Assembly: GCA_937983015.1 (NCBI GenBank) | Contig: CALKAK010000028.1 | Span: forward strand, 1 to 14,397 | Source: an uncultured Bacillaceae bacterium | GTDB taxonomy: Bacteria > Bacillota > Bacilli > Bacillales > Caldibacillaceae | Direction: 5' to 3' | Length of the DNA stretch: 14,397 nucleotides | Shown here: positions 1 through 6,383 of the stretch, in pieces | How positions within the stretch are numbered: the stretch's first letter is position 1 | Layout: every line of letters begins with the position of its first letter | Notes under the pieces: generated by a model | The model's input: the letters and a program-made list of their open reading frames with translations, nothing else | Database searches by the model: none | Told to the model about the DNA's origin: nothing | Translations under genes and position numbers: made by a program

Positions 1-339
1 ACGGATAATATCCGCCCGGCGCTATATCAAGCGAAATATGAGGCGGTCATCGCCAATCGAGCAAAGGACGAACCGGTGGAGACCGTGTCTATCGCCGGAA
101 AAGCTTGTGAATCAGGGGATATGTTGATCTGGGACTTGCCCATCGCAGAAACCCGTCCCGGTGATCTGTTAGCGGTTTTCTGTACGGGAGCCTATGGATA
201 CGCGATGGCCAGTAATTACAATCGGATCGGGCGCCCAGCGGTGGTTTTTGTCGAAAACGGTGATGCCCACCTCGTGATTCGTCGGGAAAATTACGAAGAT
301 CTGGTTCGTCTTGACCTTCCTTATTATGAACTGGCCTAA
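1..339 (+). CDS. lysA: Diaminopimelate decarboxylase LysA, C-terminal part (5' end outside window)
   Basis: The frame is open from the first base, so only the last 112 residues are present, of a family usually about 430-440 aa. LysA is the PLP enzyme that decarboxylates meso-diaminopimelate to L-lysine, the last step of lysine synthesis. The visible part is the end of the C-terminal beta-barrel domain. It begins TDNIRPALY, which in this family contributes phosphate and substrate contacts. It contains the CESGD motif, whose Cys and Glu reach into the partner subunit's active site, and the segment GAYGYAMASNYN, whose Tyr contacts PLP. It ends in a normal TAA with no truncation. No clear terminator follows within the 164 bp before ribT. 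The identification rests on these motifs and the usual lysA position upstream of this Bacillus cluster. Confidence 0.95.
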   Translation, partial: TDNIRPALYQAKYEAVIANRAKDEPVETVSIAGKACESGDMLIWDLPIAETRPGDLLAVFCTGAYGYAMASNYNRIGRPAVVFVENGDAHLVIRRENYEDLVRLDLPYYELA

Positions 340-425
340 AAATAGCCGTTTTCCGGTAGAATATTTTCCATTGATATAGTAAAATAATAGGGAAGTTCCA
401 CAATGTCCAGTTCAGAAAACCTGTT

Positions 426-454
426 TTCACCATTAGGTTCATATCAAATATTAT
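426..454 (+). promoter_or_regulatory. Possible sigma-A promoter for ribT
   Basis: TTCACC (426-431) and TATTAT (449-454) match the -35 and -10 consensus at 4/6 and 5/6 with a 17-bp spacer. Transcription would begin near 461, leaving a leader of about 43 nt. A perfect dyad GAAAAC-CT-GTTTTC (415-428) overlaps the -35 and could be an operator. The region is AT-rich, so chance matches are likely. Confidence 0.3.
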
Positions 455-503
455 TAGCTTGGAAAAACAGGACGGACTAGTTTGGGATAATGAGGGATTT
501 TAT

Positions 504-848
504 ATGTTAATACGTTATAAAAAATTGTTTGAAAAAATCGCCATGGGCCTGTTATCGTTCATGCCTGATGAGAAAGATGTGAAAAAGTTACAACATACCA
601 TAAAGCAATATGAAACGGATGAAAAATGGCAACTGTTCTTATGGAAAGAAGGGGAGGATATCGTCGGGCTGATCGGTGGTTGTTATTTAGATGACGATAC
701 CTTTGAAGTTCATCATTTGTCGGTAAACCCTTCGCACCGCAATCAAGGAATCGGAAAAAGCATGGTCAAAGCTTTAAAAGAATGCATTTCAGATAAAAAG
801 GTCGTTCCGAGCGAGGCTGTCAAATCCTTTTTCGCACATTGTGAATGA
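504..848 (+). CDS. ribT: RibT family GNAT N-acetyltransferase
   Basis: A 114-residue single-domain GNAT protein. The acetyl-CoA binding motif A is visible as HLSVNPSHRNQGIGKSM (residues 71-87), with the R/Q-x-x-G-x-G signature at R79, G82 and G84. The N-terminal half (FEKIAMGLLSFMP, then QLFLWKE) aligns closely with B. subtilis RibT, which is about 124 aa. The start was placed at ATG 504 because GAGGG (492-496) sits 7 nt upstream and the homology begins there; the TTG at 459 would add 15 unlike residues. In B. subtilis ribT is the last gene of the ribDEAHT riboflavin operon and its substrate is not firmly established. Here the preceding gene is lysA and no riboflavin gene is present, so a role in flavin metabolism is inferred only from the name. 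A terminator follows directly. Confidence 0.88.
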   Translation: MLIRYKKLFEKIAMGLLSFMPDEKDVKKLQHTIKQYETDEKWQLFLWKEGEDIVGLIGGCYLDDDTFEVHHLSVNPSHRNQGIGKSMVKALKECISDKKVVPSEAVKSFFAHCE

Positions 849-855
849 ACGGGTT

Positions 856-883
856 AGGCGGTAGGTGTTCCTGCCGCTTTTTT
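856..883 (+). terminator. Rho-independent terminator after ribT
   Basis: An 8-bp stem pairs GCGGTAGG (858-865) with CCTGCCGC (870-877), with one G-T pair and a TGTT loop. Six T residues follow (878-883). It lies 8 bp after the ribT stop codon and separates ribT from scpA. Confidence 0.85.
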
Positions 884-884
884 C

Positions 885-904
885 AAGCGGGGAAGACCCC
901 GCTT
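885..904 (+). repeat. Second perfect hairpin next to the ribT terminator
   Basis: AAGCGGGG (885-892) and CCCCGCTT (897-904) form a perfect 8-bp GC-rich stem with an AAGA loop, starting one base after the T-run of the first terminator. Its own T-run (915-921) is 10 nt away, so it is not a canonical terminator. It may be a backup structure. Its 5' arm can also pair with the 3' arm of the first hairpin. Confidence 0.6.
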
Positions 905-931
905 CATTATTGCCTTTTTTTGCTTTATACT
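903..931 (+). promoter_or_regulatory. Likely sigma-A promoter for scpA-scpB
   Basis: TTCATT (903-908) and TATACT (926-931) are separated by exactly 17 bp; the -10 is 5/6 and the -35 is 3/6 of consensus. Transcription would start near 938, about 23 nt before the scpA start codon. The -35 abuts the arm of the upstream hairpin. Confidence 0.5.
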
Positions 932-960
932 ATTGTTAAACTACTTACGGTGGTACAGAT

Positions 961-1710
961 ATGCAGGAAATGCAAATTAAAATTCCTGAGGCGGGCTTTG
1001 AGGGCCCCCTTGATCTACTTCTTCATTTAATAAAACAATTGGAGATTGATATTTATGATATCCCTATGGCAGAAGTAACAGAACAGTACATGCTGTACAT
1101 CCAGACGATGCAAGAGCTGGAGCTGGATGTGGCCAGTGAATATCTCGTCATGGCGGCAACCCTCGTGGCGATTAAAAGTAGAATGATCCTTCCACAACAT
1201 GAAGAGGAAGCGGCAGATGAAGACTGGCTGGAGCTTGACGAAGAAGATCCACGGGAAGAATTAGTGGCGCGGCTTTTGGAATACAAGAAATATAAAGAAG
1301 CGGCCCGCGAATTACAAGAACGGGAAAAAGAACGGGCGTTATATTTCACAAGACCGCCAGCGGATCTCTCCGAATTCGCCACGACCTTAAAACCAACCGT
1401 ACATGGGGAAAAAGTGACGATTTACGACATGTTAGGGGCTTATCACAAACTGTTGCGCCGGCGGCGATTACGAGAGCCGCTCCACACGAAAGTAGAACGA
1501 CAAGAAATCTCCATTGAAAAACGGATGGAGGAAGTGATTGAATTTCTCCAAGATGAGGACCGTCCGGTGAACTTTTGCGATTTATTTCCTTCTGCTACGA
1601 AGGAGCATATCGTGGTCACCTTTTTGGCGATTCTGGAATTAATGAAGCAAAATAAGATCTTCGCCGAACAGGATGAAAATTTCGGCGATATTTGGCTTTA
1701 TACCGCCTAA
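961..1710 (+). CDS. scpA: Segregation and condensation protein ScpA (kleisin)
   Basis: A 249-residue kleisin, the usual family length. ScpA closes the ring of the bacterial SMC-ScpA-ScpB condensin, which organises and segregates the chromosome. The N-terminal SMC-neck binding part is clear: FEGPLDLLLHLIKQLEIDI (about residues 14-32), then helices running to SEYLVMAATLVAIKSRMILP. An acidic linker (about 80-100) follows, then a helical ScpB-binding region. The C-terminal winged helix that binds the SMC head ends FLAILELMKQNKIF...FGDIWL. ATG 961 is preceded by GGTGG (949-953) at 7-nt spacing. scpB follows after an unusually long 132-bp gap with no terminator, so the two are probably co-transcribed. 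Confidence 0.96.
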   Translation: MQEMQIKIPEAGFEGPLDLLLHLIKQLEIDIYDIPMAEVTEQYMLYIQTMQELELDVASEYLVMAATLVAIKSRMILPQHEEEAADEDWLELDEEDPREELVARLLEYKKYKEAARELQEREKERALYFTRPPADLSEFATTLKPTVHGEKVTIYDMLGAYHKLLRRRRLREPLHTKVERQEISIEKRMEEVIEFLQDEDRPVNFCDLFPSATKEHIVVTFLAILELMKQNKIFAEQDENFGDIWLYTA

Positions 1711-1842
1711 TCGAAACACTCCGGAATAGAAAACGGGCTTGTATGAGATGGATTGTTTCCGGTCAACGGGTTCATGATATAGATGTGACGATCATTCTTT
1801 CCGATTTCGATCTTTTTCAGGTCCTGGAGAGAAGGTGGTTGT

Positions 1843-2415
1843 ATGGACATTGTCAATTGGACGAGTATTTTAGAAAGTCTCCTTTTTGCAGCCGGAGATG
1901 AAGGACTGACCTTAAAAGAGATCGCGAAAATTATGGAGATCGAAGAATTCCAGGCCCGCGATATTTTAGAAGATTTAAAGAAAGAATATGCAAGGAAGGA
2001 ACGGGGAATCACGATCGTTGAACTTGCGGGGACTTACCAGCTTGCAACGAAAAAGGAAAACTCCCTGTATTTGAAACGACTCGTCGAAGTGCCCTCCCAT
2101 ACGAACTTATCCCAGGCGGCGCTAGAAACTTTAACGATCATCGCTTACAAACAACCGATCACCCGGGCGGAAATTGAGGACATACGCGGAGTTAAATCGG
2201 AACGTCCTTTGCAAACTTTGCTGGCCCGGGGATTGATTCGCGAAGTCGATCGACTGGATGGACCGGGTCGAGCTATTTTATACGGAACGACGAAGGAATT
2301 TCTCGATTATTTCGGTTTAAAAGATCTCAACGAGTTACCTCCATTACCGGAAGGAACGGAAGAATGGCAAAAAGAGGCGGATTTATTTTTCGATGACGTG
2401 AGTGTCGATCGATAG
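1843..2415 (+). CDS. scpB: Segregation and condensation protein ScpB
   Basis: A 190-residue protein of typical ScpB length, made of two winged-helix domains. As a dimer it binds the ScpA linker and regulates the SMC ATPase ring. The first domain spans about residues 3-75 (ILESLLFAAGDEGLTLKEIA). The second starts at SQAALETLTIIAYKQPITRAE and runs through the conserved LLARGLIREV and ILYGTTKEFLDYFGL segments. ATG 1843 has the ribosome binding site GAAGGTGG (1831-1838). A strong terminator begins about 30 bp after the stop, so this ends the scpA-scpB unit. In B. subtilis other small genes lie between scpB and dacB; here dacB follows directly. Confidence 0.96.
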   Translation: MDIVNWTSILESLLFAAGDEGLTLKEIAKIMEIEEFQARDILEDLKKEYARKERGITIVELAGTYQLATKKENSLYLKRLVEVPSHTNLSQAALETLTIIAYKQPITRAEIEDIRGVKSERPLQTLLARGLIREVDRLDGPGRAILYGTTKEFLDYFGLKDLNELPPLPEGTEEWQKEADLFFDDVSVDR

Positions 2416-2446
2416 AAAAATAAAAAGTATTTTGATGGAACCAGGT

Positions 2447-2485
2447 GAAAAGCGATCATTGCGGTGATCGCTTTTCGCTTTTTTT
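2447..2485 (+). terminator. Strong rho-independent terminator after scpB
   Basis: A perfect 12-bp stem joins GAAAAGCGATCA (2447-2458) and TGATCGCTTTTC (2465-2476) around a 6-nt loop. Seven T residues follow (2479-2485). It ends the scpA-scpB unit immediately upstream of the sporulation promoter. Confidence 0.93.
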
Positions 2486-2486
2486 A

Positions 2487-2515
2487 TCATATCGGCTTTT
2501 TATCAGCCATAAACT
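2487..2515 (+). promoter_or_regulatory. Predicted sigma-E promoter for dacB-spmA-spmB
   Basis: TCATATC (2487-2493) matches the sigma-E -35 consensus KMATATT at 6/7. After a 14-bp spacer, CATAAACT (2508-2515) matches the -10 consensus CATACAHT at 7/8. Transcription would start near 2522, about 25 nt before the dacB start. In B. subtilis dacB is expressed in the mother cell by sigma-E, which agrees with this reading. Confidence 0.75.
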
Positions 2516-2547
2516 TGTACAAAAGCGAAATTACCTGGAGGAACACG

Positions 2548-3699
2548 ATGGTCGGTAACAGGAAAACCCTCATAATCTCTTTTATTTTTATCCTGCTCGT
2601 TCCGGCCCTGGTTTCTGCACGAACAACAGAATCTATCGATGTACAAGCTGCTGGTGCCGTGATCATGGATCAGAAAACCGGGCGGGTCTTTTATGGAAAA
2701 AATGAACACGAAAAAATGCGGATTGCAAGTATAACGAAAATCATGACGGCGATCATCGCGATCGAATCGGGCAAACTCGATGATCTGGTGACTGTCAGCG
2801 AGCGGGCGGTAAAGGCAGAAGGCTCAAGTATTTATCTGCAGCGCGGGGAAAAGATTAGACTTGAGGATCTCGTTTACGGATTGATGTTACGCTCGGGAAA
2901 TGACGCGGCAATAGCTATCGCCGAACATGTTGGTGGAAGTGTGGAAGGTTTCGTTTATTTGATGAATGAGAAAGCCCGTGAGATCGGGATGACCAACACG
3001 TATTTTAGCAACCCCCACGGTCTAGATGATCATGAGGAGCATTATTCTACGGCTTATGACATGGCTTTGTTAACGAGATATGCTTTGGAAAATGAAACCT
3101 TTCGCAAAATTTCTGGAGCCCGCCTACATCGTGTCCCTCATCCAGAGGGCTGGATGAGGGAGTGGACCAATAAACACAAGCTCGTTAGAGGGCTCTATCC
3201 ATACGCCAATGGCGGGAAAACTGGTTATACGCGCAGGGCCAATCGAACTCTGGTAACCACGGCAGAAAAAGATGGGATGGAATTGATCGCTGTCACGTTA
3301 AACTCGCGATCATCGACGGACTGGCAGGATCATATTGAAATGTTTGAGCACGTTTTCACCGCATATGAGTATGTGACCGTAGTTGAGGCGGGTACAGTGG
3401 AAGTTGTGAAAAATCCGGTTTATCGTGGAAAAGCGTATTTGAAAAATTCGTTTATTTATCCTGTAACCGAGGATGAGAAGGAACGATTTTCGATCAAGTA
3501 TCGGATGGTTAAGCCAGAGAAAAGTTGGAAGCGTAACGAAAAGCGGATTCCTGAGATTATCGGTAAAGCGGAGATTTATTTTGGGAATGAACTGGTACAT
3601 ACGATGCCGGTGTACTATCAACGTAGTGAAGACCCTTCTTTTTTTAAACGGTTCGGGAAAATGTTCATGGATTTGATAGGAGTTCGTGACCATGATTAA
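2548..3699 (+). CDS. dacB: Sporulation-specific D-alanyl-D-alanine carboxypeptidase DacB (PBP5*)
   Basis: A 383-residue secreted penicillin-binding protein (B. subtilis DacB is 382 aa). It removes terminal D-alanine from spore cortex stem peptides and so limits crosslinking. A signal peptide occupies about residues 1-24 (MVGNRKTLIISFIFILLVPALVSA). The three catalytic motifs of an S11 peptidase are intact: SITK with nucleophile S61 and K64, SGN at 116-118, and KTG at 224-226. A C-terminal beta domain follows. ATG 2548 was chosen because GGAGG (2537-2541) lies 6 nt upstream and a signal peptide starts there; a GTG at 2464 lies inside the scpB terminator and ahead of the predicted promoter. The gene overlaps spmA by 8 nt, which indicates coupled translation. 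Confidence 0.95.
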   Translation: MVGNRKTLIISFIFILLVPALVSARTTESIDVQAAGAVIMDQKTGRVFYGKNEHEKMRIASITKIMTAIIAIESGKLDDLVTVSERAVKAEGSSIYLQRGEKIRLEDLVYGLMLRSGNDAAIAIAEHVGGSVEGFVYLMNEKAREIGMTNTYFSNPHGLDDHEEHYSTAYDMALLTRYALENETFRKISGARLHRVPHPEGWMREWTNKHKLVRGLYPYANGGKTGYTRRANRTLVTTAEKDGMELIAVTLNSRSSTDWQDHIEMFEHVFTAYEYVTVVEAGTVEVVKNPVYRGKAYLKNSFIYPVTEDEKERFSIKYRMVKPEKSWKRNEKRIPEIIGKAEIYFGNELVHTMPVYYQRSEDPSFFKRFGKMFMDLIGVRDHD

Positions 3700-4282
3700 T
3701 TATATTTGGATGTTTTTAACGATCATCGGCTTCATATTCGCCATGGTAAATGGAACGGTCGAAGAAGTGAATCAAGCGATCTTTGAAGGGGCTAAAGCGG
3801 CGGTTACGCTCTGTTTCGGCTTGATCAGTGTGCTCGTTTTCTGGCTTGGAATCATGAATATCGCTCGGGAGTCGGGACTATTGGATAAGCTTTCCGTCCT
3901 TTTTCGACCGCTTATCACCCGGCTTTTTCCGGATGTTCCTCCCCACCACCCTGCTTTAGGATACATTTTATCGAATATGATGGCCAATATGTTCGGCCTT
4001 GGAAACGCAGCGACACCTTTAGGAATCAAGGCGATGAAAGAATTGCAGAAATTAAATGGCAAAAAGGATACGGCGAGCCGTTCGATGATCACTTTCCTCG
4101 CGATCAACACCGCCAGTTTAACATTGATCCCGACGACCGTTCTAGCCATTCGCATGAATTACGATTCCGCCCAACCTGCAGAAATCGTCGTTCCCACATT
4201 GATCGCTTCTTTTATATCCTTACTTGCGGCTATCGCCATCGATCGTTGGTATTATTACCGCAGATTAAGACGAAAAAGGTGA
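3692..4282 (+). CDS. spmA: Spore maturation protein SpmA
   Basis: A 196-residue polytopic membrane protein, the same length as B. subtilis SpmA. With SpmB it is needed for normal spore core dehydration, and hence heat resistance, though the transported species is not settled. It carries the nucleoside-recognition/Gate domain. The signature SNMMANMFGLGNAATPLGIKAM lies about one third to halfway along, followed by FLAINTASLTLIPTTVLAIRMNY, with hydrophobic segments at the N-terminus, the middle and near the C-terminus. The start is ATG 3692, with TAGGAG (3677-3682) 9 nt upstream; GTG 3686 is too close to that site. It overlaps dacB and is followed 5 bp later by spmB. Confidence 0.93.
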   Translation: MINYIWMFLTIIGFIFAMVNGTVEEVNQAIFEGAKAAVTLCFGLISVLVFWLGIMNIARESGLLDKLSVLFRPLITRLFPDVPPHHPALGYILSNMMANMFGLGNAATPLGIKAMKELQKLNGKKDTASRSMITFLAINTASLTLIPTTVLAIRMNYDSAQPAEIVVPTLIASFISLLAAIAIDRWYYYRRLRRKR

Positions 4283-4287
4283 GAGTG

Positions 4288-4824
4288 GTGGAGATTATTT
4301 CTGCATTTTCACTCTGGTTCATCCCCCTTTTGATCGGTTTTATTTTATTGTACGGAACATGGAAAAGGGTGCCGACGTATGAAGCGTTCGTCGATGGCGG
4401 CAAAGAAGGAATAAAAATCGCTTTTACCATCATCCCTTTTCTCGTCGGGATGATCGTCGCGATCTCGATATTTCGTGCTTCCGGGGCCCTGGATTTCTTT
4501 TTGAACCTCGTGCGTCCGTTCCTGGAGCGAATCGGCATTCCGGCCGAGGTCGTCCCGTTAGCGATACTCCGACCGATTTCTGGAAACGCTGCCCTCGGTG
4601 TGACCGCGGATTTAATCGCGACTTACGGTCCGGATTCATTTATCGGTAGGCTCGCTTCCGTCATGCAAGGCAGTACCGATACAACGCTCTACGTGCTTAC
4701 TGTTTATTTCGGCGCTGTAGGTATCAAAAAAATGGGGGATGCTTTAAAAATCGGTCTTTTGGCAGATTTGGTGGCGATCGTGACAAGCATTATCATCGTG
4801 ACAGTCCTTTTCGGTAAACTGTAA
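4288..4824 (+). CDS. spmB: Spore maturation protein SpmB
   Basis: A 178-residue membrane protein, the same length as B. subtilis SpmB and the partner of SpmA. It has a second Gate-type domain, with FRASGALDFFLNLVRPFLERIGIP, ILRPISGNAALGV and the conserved GSTDTTLYVLTVYFGAVGIKK near the C-terminus. The start codon is a GTG. Two consecutive GTG codons occur at 4285 and 4288; the second has the better distance to the AAGGTGA site (4276-4282), which overlaps the spmA stop codon. That overlap suggests translation coupled to spmA. A terminator follows. Expression is probably mother-cell specific from the sigma-E promoter ahead of dacB. Confidence 0.93.
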   Translation: MEIISAFSLWFIPLLIGFILLYGTWKRVPTYEAFVDGGKEGIKIAFTIIPFLVGMIVAISIFRASGALDFFLNLVRPFLERIGIPAEVVPLAILRPISGNAALGVTADLIATYGPDSFIGRLASVMQGSTDTTLYVLTVYFGAVGIKKMGDALKIGLLADLVAIVTSIIIVTVLFGKL

Positions 4825-4851
4825 GGAAAAATCGTAAAATGAAAAAATGAT

Positions 4852-4884
4852 GGAGACCGAGGCGAACAAAGGTCTTCTTTTTTT
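4852..4884 (+). terminator. Probable rho-independent terminator after spmB
   Basis: A 7-bp stem pairs GGAGACC (4852-4858) with GGTCTTC (4871-4877), with one G-T pair and a 12-nt loop. Seven T residues follow (4878-4884). The loop is long, but the position at the end of the sporulation operon fits. Confidence 0.7.
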
Positions 4885-4916
4885 GTCTAAAATGTAAACA
4901 AAATTAATCTCAATTT

Positions 4917-4945
4917 TTGTCTTCATTGGCGAAATATGTCATAAT
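4917..4945 (+). promoter_or_regulatory. Likely sigma-A promoter for rluB
   Basis: TTGTCT (4917-4922, 4/6) and CATAAT (4940-4945, 5/6) are separated by 17 bp. The start would fall near 4952, giving a leader of about 41 nt before rluB. Read-through into resA is possible because no terminator separates rluB from resA. Confidence 0.6.
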
Positions 4946-4992
4946 TCTGGTTGAATAGAAACACAGCTGAGATTGACTCGAGGAGTGATATG

Positions 4993-5724
4993 ATGGAACG
5001 TTTACAGAAAGTGATCGCTCGTGCCGGAATCGCCTCCAGGCGCAAAGCCGAGCAATTGATCTTGCAGGGAAAAGTGACCGTTAACGGAAAAGTGGTCACA
5101 ACATTAGGTACCAAAGTGGGACCGGATGATGTGGTGGAAGTGAATGGGGTGAAAGTGGAACGGGAAGAACCGGTCTACTTTCTTCTATATAAACCGACTG
5201 GCGTTGTCTCCACGGTCAAAGATGATAAAAACCGCAAGACCGTGCTCGATTTCTTTCCCGATGTGGAAGAGCGCATCTTTCCCGTCGGCCGCCTCGATTA
5301 CCATACATCGGGGATTTTGCTGATGACGAATGACGGGGATTTTGCCAATCTTATGATGCATCCGCGTTATGAAATCGAAAAGACATACATCGCCAAAGTT
5401 CAAGGGATTCCTCGGGGAGGAGATTTGAAAAAATTAGAAGAAGGTGTGGAACTTGATGATGGGCTCACTCTGCCCGCGAAAGTAAAATTATTAAAAGTGA
5501 ATCGCAAGAAAAAAACGGCGATCATCGAATTGACGATTCGCGAAGGAAGGAACCGCCAGGTAAGGCGCATGTTCGATGCGATTGGATATCCAGTTTTAAA
5601 ATTGAAACGGGAGCGATACGCATTTTTGACACTGGATGGTCTGAATGCCGGTGAATATCGACGGTTGACCCCGCACGAAGTAAAACAATTGCGTGTACTG
5701 GCTTTACACGGAAGACTAGAGTAG
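4993..5724 (+). CDS. rluB: 23S rRNA pseudouridine synthase RluB
   Basis: A 243-residue protein of the RsuA/RluB family. It converts one uridine in helix 80-90 of 23S rRNA, near the peptidyl transferase centre, to pseudouridine. An N-terminal S4 RNA-binding domain (about residues 2-60, ERLQKVIARAGIASRRKAE) is followed by the catalytic domain. The catalytic aspartate is D102 in GRLDYHTSG, and the motif GRNRQVRRMF lies further on. It aligns throughout with B. subtilis YpuL/RluB. ATG 4993 is preferred over the adjacent ATG 4990, because the GAGGAG site (4980-4985) is 7 nt from it and the family begins MERLQK. In B. subtilis this gene also precedes resA. Confidence 0.95.
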   Translation: MERLQKVIARAGIASRRKAEQLILQGKVTVNGKVVTTLGTKVGPDDVVEVNGVKVEREEPVYFLLYKPTGVVSTVKDDKNRKTVLDFFPDVEERIFPVGRLDYHTSGILLMTNDGDFANLMMHPRYEIEKTYIAKVQGIPRGGDLKKLEEGVELDDGLTLPAKVKLLKVNRKKKTAIIELTIREGRNRQVRRMFDAIGYPVLKLKRERYAFLTLDGLNAGEYRRLTPHEVKQLRVLALHGRLE

Positions 5725-5736
5725 AGTGCTTGGTAC

Positions 5737-5775
5737 TTCACAATCACTTCACAGAATATTCACAAAACGGTCAAA
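5737..5775 (+). promoter_or_regulatory. Tandem TTCACA hexamers, PhoP/ResD-type activator sites upstream of resA
   Basis: Exact copies of TTCACA lie at 5737-5742, 5748-5753 and 5759-5764, each 11 bp from the next. The next position in register (5770-5775) holds GTCAAA, a 4/6 match. Direct TT(A/T/C)A(C/T)A hexamers spaced about 11 bp are the known PhoP box pattern of B. subtilis, where PhoP and ResD both activate resA. The third copy also reads ATTCACAAA (5758-5766), the reverse complement of a TTTGTGAAT-like ResD element. The array covers roughly -70 to -32 relative to the predicted start near 5807. Confidence 0.65.
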
Positions 5776-5791
5776 AACTTCTTTAGTTTCG

Positions 5792-5800
5792 TGGTATAAT
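5792..5800 (+). promoter_or_regulatory. resA promoter, extended -10 with weak -35
   Basis: A perfect TATAAT (5795-5800) is preceded by TGG, forming an extended -10 element. The matching -35 position (5772-5777, CAAAAA) does not resemble TTGACA. That combination is typical of an activator-dependent promoter and agrees with the hexamer array just upstream. The ResA start codon is about 25 nt after the expected transcription start. Confidence 0.75.
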
Positions 5801-5831
5801 TTCACAAAATAGTAACATCGGGAGGGTTTTC

Positions 5832-6359
5832 ATGGTCAAAAAAAGGCGCCTCGTGATTCGGACCGTCGTTTTGATCATTTTACTTGCCGCAATTGGTTAT
5901 ACGATCTATGCGAACATCGCCGGGGGCAGTGCCGGGATACCCCGTGCGGGTGATATGGCCCCTGATTTTGTTTTAAGAGATCTTGATGGCAAGGAATATC
6001 GACTGTCCGATTATCGGGGGAAAGGTGTTTTTTTAAATTTTTGGGGAACGTACTGTGAACCGTGCAAAGATGAGATGCCGGCCATGGATCGGCAATATCA
6101 AATATATCGTGACCGGGGAGTAGAAATTCTCGCGGTCAATGTCGGGGAAAGTGAAATCGCCATTCAAAAATTCATCGATCAATATGATCTATCATTTCCA
6201 GTGGTCATTGACGAAACAGGCGATGTGCAAAAAGCGTACGGAATCTATCCGCTTCCAGCGACCTTTTTAATTGATTCAGAGGGGAAAATTGTCGATTACA
6301 TCGAAGGACGGATGGATGATCGGGATATTCAAGCATATATGGAACGGATCAAACCTTAA
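5832..6359 (+). CDS. resA: Thiol-disulfide oxidoreductase ResA
   Basis: A 175-residue membrane-anchored thioredoxin-like protein. In System II cytochrome c maturation it reduces the disulfide of the apocytochrome CXXCH site outside the membrane, so that heme can be attached. A single N-terminal membrane segment spans about residues 9-27. The active site is WGTYCEPCKDE, with C75 and C78, the CEPC motif typical of ResA, and E81 equivalent to the acidic residue that tunes thiol pKa. The cis-proline loop is LPATFLI (P142). The ribosome binding site is GGGAGGG ending 5826. It is followed 24 bp later by resB and heads the res operon. Its 5' region carries a likely PhoP/ResD-controlled promoter. Confidence 0.95.
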   Translation: MVKKRRLVIRTVVLIILLAAIGYTIYANIAGGSAGIPRAGDMAPDFVLRDLDGKEYRLSDYRGKGVFLNFWGTYCEPCKDEMPAMDRQYQIYRDRGVEILAVNVGESEIAIQKFIDQYDLSFPVVIDETGDVQKAYGIYPLPATFLIDSEGKIVDYIEGRMDDRDIQAYMERIKP

Positions 6360-6383
6360 GCCACAGACAAGGGGATGGGGAGA

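Noticed and set aside
415..428. GAAAAC-CT-GTTTTC as a CcpA cre site
   Set aside because: In a cre site the two arms adjoin with a central CG. Here 2 extra bases separate them, so the spacing is wrong. It is kept only as a possible unnamed operator.
89..442. A 117-codon minus-strand frame opposite lysA
   Set aside because: Most of it lies antisense to the clearly coding lysA frame, with no promoter or ribosome binding site on that strand.
885..921. Second hairpin plus distant T-run as a second terminator
   Set aside because: Ten mixed bases separate the stem from the T-run, so it lacks canonical terminator geometry. It is listed only as a hairpin.
845..1030. A 61-codon + frame overlapping the ribT end and the scpA start
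   Set aside because: It runs through the terminator hairpins and into scpA in another frame, with no start signal.
1692..1901. A 69-codon frame across the scpA-scpB gap
   Set aside because: It overlaps both genes in a different frame, has no ribosome binding site, and its translation shows no domain pattern.
3310..3693. A 127-codon minus-strand frame opposite dacB
   Set aside because: It is antisense to an intact dacB with all family features and lacks translation signals, so it is a frame shadow.
5801..5807. TTCACAA as half of a Rex operator in the resA promoter
   Set aside because: A Rex site needs a facing TTGTGAA about 6 bp away, and none is present. The other copies are direct repeats, not inverted.
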